Assembly: GCF_010015445.1 (NCBI RefSeq)
Contig: NC_053114.1
Location: 18,865,724-18,929,723, forward strand
Reading direction: 5' to 3'
Origin: Perca fluviatilis
Taxonomy: Eukaryota; Chordata; Actinopteri; Perciformes; Percidae
Length of the DNA stretch: 64,000 bases
The number at the start of each line of letters is the position of its first letter. Within the stretch, counting starts at the first letter, position 1. The notes beneath the pieces are model-generated. The model was not told where the DNA came from and searched no databases. It worked only from the letters and a program-made list of their open reading frames with translations. This document shows, piece by piece, positions 23,653 through 36,128 of this stretch. The position numbers and the translations under genes were made by a program.

Positions 23653-25461
23653 GTCCACTGAAGAAGAGAGAAGGTTTCCTAAATGCTTGCCTCTTGTCAA
23701 ACATCCAATAATTGCGTAATGTGTTTATGTGTGAAAGTTTTAGTTTATAGAGTTATTTAAAGTATATAAAAGTATACATAATTTCAGTTAATTGTAGTAT
23801 ACTTAATATAATTCCATTTGAATGTACTCAAAAGTGTGCTATTTTTAGACACTAATATTATACTTGGTGTATTAACAATATATAAGTAGTACAACTTATA
23901 CACTTGAGTTCCATTTACTGTGCTATTTTAGATGCCATTAAGTTGTAATTAAGTATGTAAGTATGTTTTTGTTTTAATGTTTACCTTGTATGTTGTGAAC
24001 AAATATCTATATACATTAAATAAACTGCAAATATAAATTTTAACTTTAACATAATTTCAAATGTAAACGTGATACCTGAAATATTCATTTAAGTAAATTC
24101 AAGTTATAGTTCAAATATGTCAAGTACAAAAAAGTATATGCAAATACAATTATCATAACTTGGTAAAAAAGCACAGTTTCAGGTACACTTAAGTGTAGTA
24201 AATAGTATTTTAAGTTGTACTTCTTATACATCATTAGTGCAAAATCAGTATGTCAGAAGTAGCACAGTTAGTGTACAGAAGCTGTATACACCCTTAGTGT
24301 TATACAGTCAAAATATTTTTTTACGTACAAAAAATATTTTAATAACACACCTGAAAATGGGATTTCATTATTTTAGTTTCCAGCGCAGATTCTTTCAGAA
24401 GGTGCCCAATGTTGCTTTCAGATAGTGTTTTGTGATTTGCAGAACATTATATTCATATAATTCCAAAAATAAATTGTATTATGCAGCTCAAATTCAGGAT
24501 AGTTGATTAAAAGAAAAATAATTGTTTGTCCATATTACTTTTTAATATGTAATGTTCTATAAAAGGCTTTGATGGTCAGACATTTGCGTAATACTATTTG
24601 ATACTTTTGCTTGTTTTAAAATATAAAACTAAATGTTATTATGGCAAACAGGTGCATATGAAAATGAAATCATGCAAAAGAAATTACTGCATATTGCCAA
24701 GTTTATTTTATATGTACTGTATGCCTCATGTATATTACTGAAATGTTGAATTTTCAAAATGATGTGATAACGGATTTCACACTTTTACTAACTGTAAAAT
24801 ACACAAAATACACAGTTTACCACCAATGCATTCCAAAGATCACCATATGCTAAAAGAAGCGTAATACATTTAATATACAGTACATACATCTATATTTGTT
24901 GACATTATAATATGATATAATTCCAAGCAAGTCTGGGAAATGTAATCAAAGGGATTTTCCAAACTTTATCTGTATACAGTACACATGTATACAGTATAAC
25001 ATTATAACTAGTCATTCAGAACTCGATTAATGCTTGTGGAAATACGTGGAACTCATGTTTATAGTTTATACTATGTGTAATTTTGCTCACATCTCTTTAT
25101 AATCTATATTAGAAAATTGTTTAAATAAATGTATTATCACATCACCCTTATTTTGAGTATATGCTTTTTTTAATGAAAGTTACATCCCCTGAACACAAAA
25201 TATTCATTCATAAACAAAGAATCTGATTATACACACACCCAAAACATATTTCTAATTAGATATGGTTGTATGATACATATCTACGCACTTCTGCAATAGC
25301 AGAATTTGACACAGTGACGTGGGTCTCTGTCACTGGACCAGGTGGGTCACACAAAAGTTTTTCTTTTGTTTAATATTAAATCACAATAGAAATCCACAGG
25401 TCATTTTAAAAGGTAAACTTGACTGAGAACTGAGAAAACGCCTGATGAAACTGACCAGCCA
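23653..25461. other. ace2 3' UTR and convergent intergenic space
   Basis: Very AT-rich, with many 'aagtata/acttaag' repeats. Candidate plus-strand polyadenylation signals are AATAAA at 24019-24024 and at 25124-25129. On the opposite strand an ATTAAA (complement at 25369-25374) lies about 90 bases past the stop of the convergent PDZ/IL-1 gene. Confidence 0.5.
24019..24024 (+). terminator. Candidate ace2 polyadenylation signal
   Basis: AATAAA about 370 bases after the ace2 stop codon; a second one lies at 25124-25129. Confidence 0.45.
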
Positions 25462-28400
25462 TCACGTCTGAATGAGGAAGAGGAACGATTCATCTCCCGT
25501 CCCCCCATCCAAGGTTGCCATATCCACTGACTCGAAACGGTTGTCTATTTGGATGAACCAGCCGCCATGCAGCGCTGACTCAAACTTCCGCAGTCTCGTC
25601 CGGTCAGCCTTCATGTAGAAGACGAAGGAGAGGGTGCTTTCGTCACTCATGGAGATCTTCTTCAGCCTCTGATTCTCGCATGTCTACAACAACAACAAAC
25701 GTGGATATCCATCACAGAGAGAACAGGTGGCTGTTCAACATCCTGGCAGTGACTGATGATTACTTTGCTTGCGAGTATAACAATTATCATAATCAACTTG
25801 TTAAACTCCCAATGAATTAACAATCTCTAGCGCCATAATCAGGTCAAAAATGTAATTTGTCCATAAATACCTCTTAATATACAGTCTATGCCAAATACCT
25901 GCAGAACTAATTAGCTTATTAGCAAATAATTAGCAAATGTTAGCATGGTAACACACTAAGCTAAGATGGTGAATATATTAAACAGTATACCTGGTAAACA
26001 TCAGCATGTTAGCATTGCCACTCTGAGCAAGTTAGCATGCTAACTGCTGATGTTAGCATTTAGCTTAAACCGCTGTGCATCCACTGCATATGTTTCAGAG
26101 GTGGGAGCAAGTCATTTTTTGACAAGTAGCCTAAATCCCAGATCCAATTCCCAATCCTACACTTTGGATTTGGGTTTCTAATTTGTGATAACACATTATG
26201 GATAGCCTTAATAGAGACACATTGGTGTACAAAAATCAACAAGTGCAAACATAAAATGGGATAAGGACTGTTTTCACAACATTTCAATACCTTGAAAAAG
26301 GCAACCATGAGGGGAAATATTTTCAGCGTGTTGCATTCTGTATAATGAAACTCTCATCCGACAGTACTGTAACTACTTCCCTGTTTTCTTCCTTTTCCCC
26401 TCTCTTTAAACAGATACTGCATAGAGAAAATACATCAAAACAAGTGTTGCTGACCTTAAAGTACATACTAAATCGATACTAGCCTAAATATGAAATATTT
26501 CAAGTAATAATGTTTATGTCTGAGTCAATCATTAGTGTAAGCGTAATTGTTTAATCTTTTAGACACTAAGGCTTCTTGGCTCAATGCATGTTAAGCCCAG
26601 GTATTGGTCTGTATGTTGATCAGTCAACAATTCCAAATCCAGACTGAAATATCTCAACAAATTTCAAATGAATTACCACTAAAATGACATTCACGGTGCC
26701 ATGAGGATGTATCCTTCTGAACTTGGTGGTCCCCTGACTTTTCATCGACAGTAACACCACTGGCGGGTCAAATTTTAACTAATCAAGTGAAATCCAATCT
26801 CAACATCTACAAGAGGGATTGTCTCATATGTTAAGACATTCATGGTTCCCAGATGATGGAAAAAATAAAAATAACACAAATGTGAACCTCATGGTGTCGC
26901 TAGAGGAAAGGTCAGAGGATCACTAAAGTCAGTAAGATTCATCCCTGGGGGCCAGAAATGCCAAACTTCATGGTAATCCATCTAATTATTAGATGGAATA
27001 TATAACAGCTATTAGAATCTTATAGCTGTTATACATTTCAAGTCAGGTTGAAGCACCTTAAACTTAACTATGTGTACATGAACTGACTCACTCAGTAACA
27101 GTTATTACCTCCACTTGTAGGAACACCCTCTCCCCTTCCTTGCAGCACCTGAGGAAGCAGTTGGAGTTGCTAAAGTTTAGGACCACTGGCATTCCTCTAA
27201 AGGAAGTGTTTGTCTTGTACATGTAGATGGTCATCTCCTCTGAACACAAAAATAAATGAAAACAAACAATTTCACAAATCAATTGAAAACTTAAATCCAA
27301 AACTCATCTGTGATTACTGTAAATGAACGTCGCTGCGTGCTGCTCTGAATGACAAACCTGGGTTGGGTGAAGCATAGACGGTGCTTTGCTGACAGAGACC
27401 TCTCAGGTAATAGTGAGAGACTAAATGTTGGATTGGACTCTTCAGCGACTTTTGCTGTTTGATACTGTCACCTCCTCTTGGAACTGAAAGTGACAAGGAA
27501 CAATCACACAAAGAGCATGTAGTTTATAATTAATACCCTGTTTGTAAGAAAGAAACAAGACAAGCATGATGGATTCCTTGCTATTTTATAGGTTTTACAA
27601 AAAGAATGGAGATGTACTACACATTAGTGATCTATATCTCTGCTCTCTAATCTAATTTTAATACATAATGCATGTTTTCTTGATCCTTCTAAGACATGTA
27701 CTACCAAGGTTCAACTTTTTGCAAGATAAGAAAGAGTGCTGTTTTAAGCACTGTTACAATAGGGCTTTATTAATGTATAGTTTTTTTTTTAGGAAGTAGC
27801 ACTAAACCCATTCAGAAAATGCTTCAGTTTTTCTAAATTTCAAATGAGAGTATTTGGAGATCCATGGTTGTCACTGGACTGTATTATGTTTTTGTTTTTT
27901 CTTAAAAAAGAGATCTCAGTAAGACTATCTGTATAAATATATATGAGAATGCAGAATAAATTACACAATTAAAACGGAAGTTTGGAGAGTAAAACCCAAC
28001 TTACTTACCAAGCACCACCTTGCTGGATTCAGCCACCAAGACAACATCATTAAAGGTACATCCTGTCCCATGACATCCCTTACAGGGGCTTCCACTGTCG
28101 CAGCCCCTCCCTGTCACCACAGAGATGCTGGTTTTCTTCATGGAAACAATGAGCAGGTCTCCCCTCTCCCCATTCACCTCATTTTCCGCTTGGCAAATGT
28201 CCTCCTCTATACCCACGTCCTCCTTTACTTCTCCCTCCTGACCCACATTCTCCAAGTCTGTCTCCCTCCTCATCTCCATGCTGAAGCTGAGCATTGTGGA
28301 TTCTTTGGAGAAGGGATGTAAAGTGTCCTCAGCTGGGAAGGACTGCTCAGTGTGCTCCTTCATCCTGCTGGCCTTGTGCACCATCTAAAGAGGGGGAATA

Positions 28401-31400
28401 AAAAAAAGATGTGGGGTCAGATTGAGTATTGAACATTTGTCTGTTGTTGGCTGTGTGAGAATTCCACCTCAAAACACCTAAACAACCAGCTAGTGTCAAA
28501 GTTACAATGTGTGTGTCCTTCCTGAAATGGGAACAGTGTCTTGTGGATTTTCTTAGATTTGTCAATTCAAAGAATCTTCAGGGAGACCGGATGGTGCAAT
28601 AATAAATCTTTGTTCATTCGAAAGACCCTGAGTAATTTTTCTGCAGAAAATTGACTGACCTTCCTTCCTCCAATGTGATGTTATATAAAAAACAGTCTTA
28701 CAGGTCAAGTCTTGGCGTAATTTAAACTTCAACAGTTAATGTCGTGCCAGCAAAGTTCACCTAGTTTTATTTTCATCCATCCAAATTACTAGCAGGATAA
28801 AAAAACTATTGTTTAAAGACTCAAAGTGGATTGTTTTTGTATGTGTATTCTGACAGCCAAACATGTATATTGGAGAAAATGGCTTATAATATATAACAAT
28901 AGGACAGTTTGGCATGGTGGATTATTCGGTTAAAGGAGACATGTCATGCCCATTTTCAGGTTCATACTTGTATTTTGGGTTTCTGTTAGAACATGTTTAA
29001 ATCTTACAAAAACATTATTTTTCTCATGTAGGCTTACTTGTATCCACCCTCTCTTATTTTAGCCCCCCTCCTGAAAAGCCCAGTCTGCTCTGATTGGCTT
29101 GTGAGAAAAACGCACCTTTGCAAAGGTAGTTCTCAAGCTAAAATACTCATAAAGGGGATTCGCAGATTAGGGGCAGTATTCTAATGGCCAGCATGTGATG
29201 AAGGGGCGCAAAATCTGAATGGCTTGTTGAATCCCATGTTTTCTGAACTCAGATCAAAAAGCTGACTGGGTTGTCTTATTTCACAGTGTGTGGGTTGGTT
29301 TGCACTCCAGCTACCCAAATGTATGTGCACAAGCACTGAAAAAATGTGTTTTTCATGATATGTTCCCTTTAAAATAATGAGCAACAACAGAATTGTTTAA
29401 TGCAACAATTTCAGCCTTCTCCGAGTGAAAGACTGAAATAGAATAGAGTCTGAAATAGAAACTCTCTCTTGAAGGTGTTTGGTGCAAGACTGGAAGCCCA
29501 TGAACTCACCAGCATTGGATTATCTTTAGCTAACAATTGTGCCAACTCCTCAGGTGTGAGATCCTGCAGGTCCATGCCGTTTATCTGCATCAGTTTGTCT
29601 CCTCTCCTGAGAAAAAAACAGAAACGTATATAAGGCATATACTCCATTAAGGGTTATCAGTTGTAATTAATGAATACATTAATGTTACCAAAATGTGTAA
29701 TGAGCCAATAATGGAGAAAGTAAAACAGGCTTTTCTGTGTTTGCTGTCAAACAAAAAGACTTCCACTTTTAGCATGAAAAATAAACAAACTGTTGCTACT
29801 GAACATGCTACTATGCCTCTGCGTTCCATATATTATTTTCTAAGACTTGTCTTTCGTCAATCCAGTTCCATTAAAAGTCAGGAAAACCAATATAATGTAC
29901 AGTTTGCCTACTTCTAGAAGAGAGCTGCAGCATCTGGATATTATTATTTTTTTACATCTTTAAAACTGCAGAATTAATGACCTCTTAGAAAGTGAGAAAT
30001 ACGTTAAAATAGTTAGTAAGTTACGTTCAATAAAGCCCCTGAAAACTTATTTTCTCTATCAGTTTCTTAATATGAATAATGGGGTCCTATGTTAAAGGTC
30101 CAATATGTAATATTTGTACTGTAATAAATCCAAAAATTACACCAATGCCTCATCAGATATTAAGGAAACATGTTAAACTGAAATACTATCTTTTCTGACA
30201 ACAATGCTAATTTCAGTATTTTTTCTTTTTGAAATTTACATTCCGTGACGGAATTTATGTTTATGTTTTGATCTGTGTGTTGTTATCAACGGCCCAGTTT
30301 GACAGCCAGGCCGGGTTGCCAGATATACCTGTAAAAACGTGAACTAGCGCTACAGCTGTAACGTTAGTACAGCCATGAAAGCAGCAAACAAACAAACAGG
30401 ATCAATGGAGATAGATTCTACCCGACCTAAAAAAAAGAAAACAGCATGTTTCTAACAGTTGCATGACCACAGACATAACAACCCCCTGGTAAATAATGGA
30501 GATGTATTTGAAAGATGGAGACAGCTTAGAGCCCAAAAGGACGCAGAGTTGGCTTATTTTCTCCTGAACCGGTAAGCATTAGCTTCAGGCTAATTTATCA
30601 CAGCTACTAGGGGCATTTTTTGTCATTTCAACATTTGTGTTCTCACATTGAATTATATAGCTAGAGTACCCGAGTTGGTTACTCGCAAAAACAATTGAGA
30701 CACAGCCAGTTAAGTGATCCCGACTGGTCCTGGCTAACACGCCGCCATGCTAACCCTGCTACCTGTTAACGTTACCGGAGAACCAGGCAAGCAGCCCACG
30801 GCTGTTTACAGCGTAGTAGCCTCGTCGGCTGGAGCCGACAACGGTGAGTTATTTTAAAGCCACGGAGGGGGCTGTAAATCGGAAAGAAAGGACTGTGAGT
30901 TTGCAGTGTGTTTAGCGATTTTTGCCATAATTCTAAGCCAATGAAGTGTGTTCCGTCGGTAAGGTAGTGGTATTTTTAGCGTTTCGTATTGTAATTCTAA
31001 GCCGAGGAAGTGTGCCTGACTGGCGTGTGGAGAGGACAGTGAGGTTGTTGTGTTTTTAGCGGTTCAGCCGAAAAAGTGTGTCTGTCAGTTGGTTACAGAG
31101 CTCCGCGGTAACGCGCGGGCTTTATGACTGTCAATATAGCCAGCATCTACCGTTAGCTACTCCGGCTGTGCTGTGGAGTAATGTCTGGCTATGTGAGAAA
31201 AGTGTCTAGCAACGTTGTTGTGAATGCTGCGGTCTCAGCCTGGCAACCCCCGTGAACTTCGAGTCTGGGCAGGAGGGGGCGGGGGAAACGACTCTCCAGT
31301 ATTTTGAATTGGTAGTGCAGTAACTATTTTAACCGCTAGCTGCCAGTATTACACACAATATTACATATTGCACCTTTAATACATAGTTTTCTGCCAAAGT

Positions 31401-31860
31401 TGGAACAGTTTTGGTTATTTCATATTAAACGTGTGTATTTCTTTTGTTTGTTTTTTCTGCGCTCTTTTTCACTGGCTTTTGCACAGCTTAGTTGAAAAAA
31501 AAGGTGATGTAACATACTCCCCTCTGCAGCATTGACATTTATTTTTTTGTTGCTACATTAGTCTCTGTCAGTCACTGAGTAACTTGAGTCTGCTAAACAC
31601 TGTCTGATTTATACCTGACAAATGCTTTTCCTCCACCCGCTCGTTTGTACTTCATCACATTTTTCACTTCATACTGGTGCTTTCCTTCATGGAGCTGGTG
31701 GACGATCAACACGCCTCCCTTAACCAGAGAGTCCTGATGTTTAGGAATAAATAAACAGACTTAGCATCAACCAATATACACAATCATGTCTTTTAAAAAT
31801 GTATCTCACATATAGCGGTGTTAAATGTTTAAAGATTTTGTCACCAACCTTTAGATCCAT
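25462..31860 (-). CDS. PDZ domain plus interleukin-1-family beta-trefoil protein, 7 exons
   Basis: Exons on the minus strand: 31860-31849, 31733-31615, 29606-29510, 28384-28009, 27483-27358, 27239-27109, 25683-25462. They sum to 1083 bases in one frame, 360 residues. Every border has GT/AG and matching phase. Residues 5 to about 80 look like a PDZ domain: GGVLIVHQ, then RRGDKLMQINGMDLQDLTPE and ELAQLLAKDNPMLMVHKA, the usual helix-2 and last-strand pattern. Residues about 81-175 are an acidic, probably disordered linker with a cysteine cluster (CDSGSPCKGCHGTGC). Residues about 180-360 resemble an IL-1 cytokine fold: FLRCCKEGERVFLQVE corresponds to the strand before the 'LQLE' motif, and FESALHGGWFIQI (321-333) fits the IL-1 family signature. 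No signal peptide is seen, as for most IL-1 cytokines. I know no standard name for it. Alternative: two genes fused by my model, but phases and exon spacing argue against that. Confidence 0.8.
28930..29372 (-). mobile_element. MITE with TTAAAGGAGACAT termini, in an intron of the PDZ/IL-1 gene
   Basis: The left end TTAAAGGAGACATGTCATG pairs with the complement of the right end (TTAAAGGGAACATATCATG). The body matches, in reverse orientation, the copies at 22640-23076 and 62985-63275. Confidence 0.75.
29607..31614. other. Second intron of the PDZ/IL-1 gene
   Basis: Non-coding. It is largely occupied by the MITE at 30092-31379; the rest shows nothing recognisable. Confidence 0.6.
30092..31379. 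mobile_element. Non-autonomous element with TTAAAGGTCCAATATGTAA termini
   Basis: The left end TTAAAGGTCCAATATGTAAT is mirrored by the right end ATTACATATTGCACCTTTAA. The body is about 1.29 kb with no intact transposase. The right half is GC-richer. Confidence 0.8.
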
Positions 31861-32509
31861 GGTGCTAACAGTGTCCGATGCTGATAATGCCAAAGACTGA
31901 CATCAGTGTGCCGGTCTTTAATAATCTTCAGTGTGTTTGTGCTTCAGCTTTTGCATGATCAGAAGGGGAAGTAGGACTGAGGGTCAAATGACACAGCAGT
32001 GGATGTGGAACTGATGTCAGAAGAGGAAGTGAAGTTAGTATTAGTAAATCTCAAATGCAAAAGGGGACACTGGGTAGGATTTATTTAGAAAACAGAACTT
32101 GAGGAGAGAGATGTGAGAGTTCCTGAGTTCACATATTTTCTTTTATTATTATGGATGTTTACTTCCTTAATTTGTTAACAAAACCAATACGCTTACAGCT
32201 ATACTACAGTAACTGTCAAACATAAAACCCTAAACAGAGAGAAAAGGAAATGGCAACCGTCTGTTTTACAGCCTGTCACATTTGACATGGGAACTAATGG
32301 AAGAAAATGACTTCCTCTGTAAAAGTGAATTGCTCCGCAGTGGATACATATGTGTACTATGTGTGGTTCAATAATGAACTATCCAACTAGAAACGGAAGT
32401 GATAATTAACTGCTCTTCACAATGGTAACTGTCACATTTTGTCAGGGTGGTATTTTATTTATATTTTAAAAGGTAAATATACCAAACAAAAAAATCCTTG
32501 TACAGCTTT

Positions 32510-32830
32510 TGTTTTTACACTTAGTAGTGGAAATACAAGTTATAATACTCCACTACAGGTAAAAGTCCTGCTTTCAAAACCTTACTTAAATAAAAATATG
32601 TCCGCATTATCGGGAAATTGTAGGCTACTATCAAAAGTAAAAGTACTCACTGTGGAGTAAAATGTTCCCTGTCAGTGTTTTATATTATATATGATGTTTC
32701 TCGATGAATATTCCTGCTGCATTAACGTATGTTGCATTTTACTGCTGTAGATGTTTCAGGTTGTGCTAATTGTAACTCCTTTATAAACTGTATAACCTAC
32801 AGCAATGCATCAGAATGTGAATCACTCTGC
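32510..32830. repeat. Dispersed 'ggtaaaagtcctgc..tcaaaacctta' fish repeat
   Basis: Shares 'aaaagtcctgc(a/t)ttcaaaa' and 'actcca(c/t)ta' blocks with the repeat at 11880-12060. Confidence 0.55.
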
Positions 32831-32989
32831 ATGCGTTAAATTCGATTTGATTTACTTTATTGCCCATCTCAGTTGAGAATTTGTCTGCATGCTTGCATGT
32901 GCACGATACAAACAAAACAAGTCACAAATCACATTTGTAAAAAGAAAATTGTACATGTAATTGTGCTGCCTCCCACTGAAACATCGACA

Positions 32990-33240
32990 CAGCCAGGAGA
33001 GCTCCAGCCAGCAGCTAGTTAGCTTAGCTTAGCACTAAGACTGTAAACAGGGGGCGACAACTAGCCTGGCTCTGCCCAAAGATAACAAAAATCTGCCTTT
33101 CAGCACCTCTGATGACCTCTACCAGCTCACTAATGAACATGTATACTTTGTTTGTTTAATGCATACAAAAACTGAATTGTTTTTTCGTGGGGGTGACTTC
33201 TTGGCTTGACTAAGTCTTGCTGTCATGGTAAGTTGGTAGA
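32990..33240. repeat. Fragment of the 'gcttagcttagc..cagggggc' fish repeat
   Basis: Contains 'gttagcttagcttagcac', 'gtaaacagggggc', 'ctagcctggctctg' and 'cagcacctctgatga'. It is a degraded copy of the element that is near full length at 48927-49719. Confidence 0.7.
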
Positions 33241-33580
33241 TGTAGGACGGATACTGTATGAGAGTGTTATTGATCTTCTCATCAAATTCTCAGCAAAAAA
33301 CTGAGAAAAAAAGAGAAAGTAGAAAGAGTTAAAACGAGTATTGCCCAAAATGTCAAACTTTTTCCGTTAACTAGATGTTATTTCAACTCCTTTCTAGCAT
33401 ATCACAGTTGCCTCGTTGTTTGTGTTGTTTTTTAAGATATTTTTGTTTATCTCAATGAGACTTTTACCTGGTTAAATAAAGGAAAACAAGAGAAAGAAAA
33501 TAGGTTTTGTTACAGTAGTCTGTGTGCTGCAACATTTCATGTTTTCATATTGGGACCAGTTGTTTTACTAAACTTATACA

Positions 33581-33613
<33 letters not shown>

Positions 33614-34382
33614 AAGCTATTTTCAGCGTTCTCTGTCGAGCCAGTGAAGTCAGCTAAATCTGTGGACGCTGAGGTGGATTGAGTTACATGAGAAGCACAC
33701 GCCACTGTCGCAAACCTTCAGGTCGCAAACTTTCAGGTCTACGACTGCACTGCAGCACTGTTTCCACCGTCTCAGAAGCTGGCACAAGTTGACAATCCAA
33801 TCTCAACCAGGTACTGTAATGCACTGAACATCCACTGTACTGTATATTCTGCATGATGTGTTTGTCTGACTGCTGAGAAAAAAATTAATCATTGTAGCAG
33901 CTGAAGAAGGTGTTGAGTAATGTTGACCTCTGCTGTGCAGTCCACTTGTTTTAACACTGGTGTGGGCATTGGATGATAAACAGTTAAAAGTTCAAGTCAG
34001 TTCAACTTATCAGATGGAGCTTGGTTGTTTGAAATTGAAATCTATAGTTTTGAGTCTTAGGAACAACTTATAGAGAGGAGCCCAGAAATTAGAGAAGCAG
34101 ACTAGTAGCCATTTCGAATCCCTGCAGATGGCACAAAATCTGGCAAAATGACAGCTGGCCAAGATCAGATGCAAGCTCTTGTCATTGTAAACCATCTTTT
34201 AACTATCCACTGATCTATAAAAGTAAACCACCATTGAGTGAGAGTGACATGTTACAGTTTAAGGAACTAACTCTGGTTACAGAACAGGCTTTGAAAGTAC
34301 TACTAAGCTTCCCATGCTGGTTTCTAACTGTTTCTACACAACACTGTCCTGTCAGAATTGTCTTTGTGTGTGTGTGTTTCAG

Positions 34383-36031
34383 ATGGTGATACTGGATGTG
34401 TTAATAATAGGGGCTGGCCCTCATGCCTTGACCCTAGCTAGCTTGCTATCAAACCCTGACCCTGATCCAAATTCAGAACCTGGACATGACTTGCCCCTCT
34501 CCCTCCCGGACCCTCCAAGGCCTCAGACAAACCCAGAAACATCCAACAACAAACGCTGCAGTGGCAAGAAGAAGAGGAGGGCGACAGCTGGTACCGTGTG
34601 CTTGATTTTATTCACTAAATCATAATTATGAGATACAATTTGATCATTTTGACTGATTATCATACATCATGACAAAAATTGTCAAACATCTAGTTTCTAA
34701 ATTGTGAGGATTCACTGCTCTTCTCTAAGTAAGTAACACTTTATTTATATAGCACTTTTAAAAAACACACAGATAGAGATGCGCAATACATATGAAGAAA
34801 TAAATAAGAATAAACATGAATTACAAAATACAAATTACATTTTAAAATACAGCATAAACGGTGTGTAGACCTTCACACAAAGGCTAATGTCTAAAGGTGG
34901 ATTTTTAACCAGAGATTATTTTGTCCTAAAAGTATTGTTTTGCTTTGTTTTTATATGCATCATTTTAAATAAAGAATGTTCAAAAAAAAAAAAAAACAGT
35001 CCAGAGATTCAGCAGACCTGACAGACTGAGGGAGGAGCTTCCAAAAGGTTGGAGCTAAAATGGCAATGCTACAATGACGTTACAGTAAATTTACAGTATT
35101 TTGGGGTTTTAGATTATTGATCAGACAAAACAAGCTTTTTCGAAGATGTTAATTTGGGCTCTGGAAGATTCTGATAAATATTTGTTTTTTGACACGTCTT
35201 TATTGGCCAAACTATTAATTATGTAATTGACAGATTAATCGATAATGAAAATAATCGTTAGGTGAAGCCCTATTTTTAAATTAGTATCTCCTATAAAAAA
35301 AGTCATAATTTCTAGTTATTATTTCATAAACCGAGTCAATTGAAGTCAATTATTCTCATATATATACATATATCACATATATCTCATATCTTGAAGTAGT
35401 AAGTCATCGTTTCTTATTAGTTTCTCACAACTCAACTCAAAATTCAAACCTACTAATATTTTGGAACGATCATTGACAGCAAACTGACTTTTGAGGCAAA
35501 CTCAGACGCTGTGTATAAAAGGGAAACCAGCGATTGTTTTGCCTGAGAAAACTGTCCTCCCTCCACCTTGACAGAAACTTGATGAGCCTATTTCATCATG
35601 CTTTTATTGAATCCGTTTTGTCTTTTTGCCTGGTGTTATGGTTTGGGAACTTGTCTTAAAAATAGGAACCGTCTGAATCAAATTGTGAAGTGGTCCAGTA
35701 AGCTGATAGGAAAGCCACACCTCAACCCAGAATCCCTGTATTCTAAACAGTTACAAAGGATAGCTTTACTATTTTGAAAGACCACTTCTACATTTTACAT
35801 AGTGAATTTAAGCTCAGGTATAAAGTACCAGCCTGTAAAACTAAGCGATACAGAAACAGCTTTGTCCCAGTGGCTATACGTATATTAAATAAATAGTAGC
35901 AATACAGGTCTGCTGCCTTATTTATTTTTATTTCTTTATTTGGTCTGCGGAACTATTAATTTATTGTATTTTATTAGTAATGAACAACGTTGTCTCTTTG
36001 TCACGTTATATCCTACAGTCTGCTGCTGCTT

Positions 36032-36128
<97 letters not shown>

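Larger units (their letters stand above)
31861..34382. other. Head-to-head intergenic region and 5' UTRs
   Basis: This separates the divergent PDZ/IL-1 and flavoprotein genes. It contains dispersed repeats at 32510-32830 and 32990-33240, and a (CA)n run at 33585-33611. A possible non-coding first exon of the flavoprotein gene ends at CCAG/GTACTG (33810/33811). I could not confirm either promoter. Confidence 0.4.
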
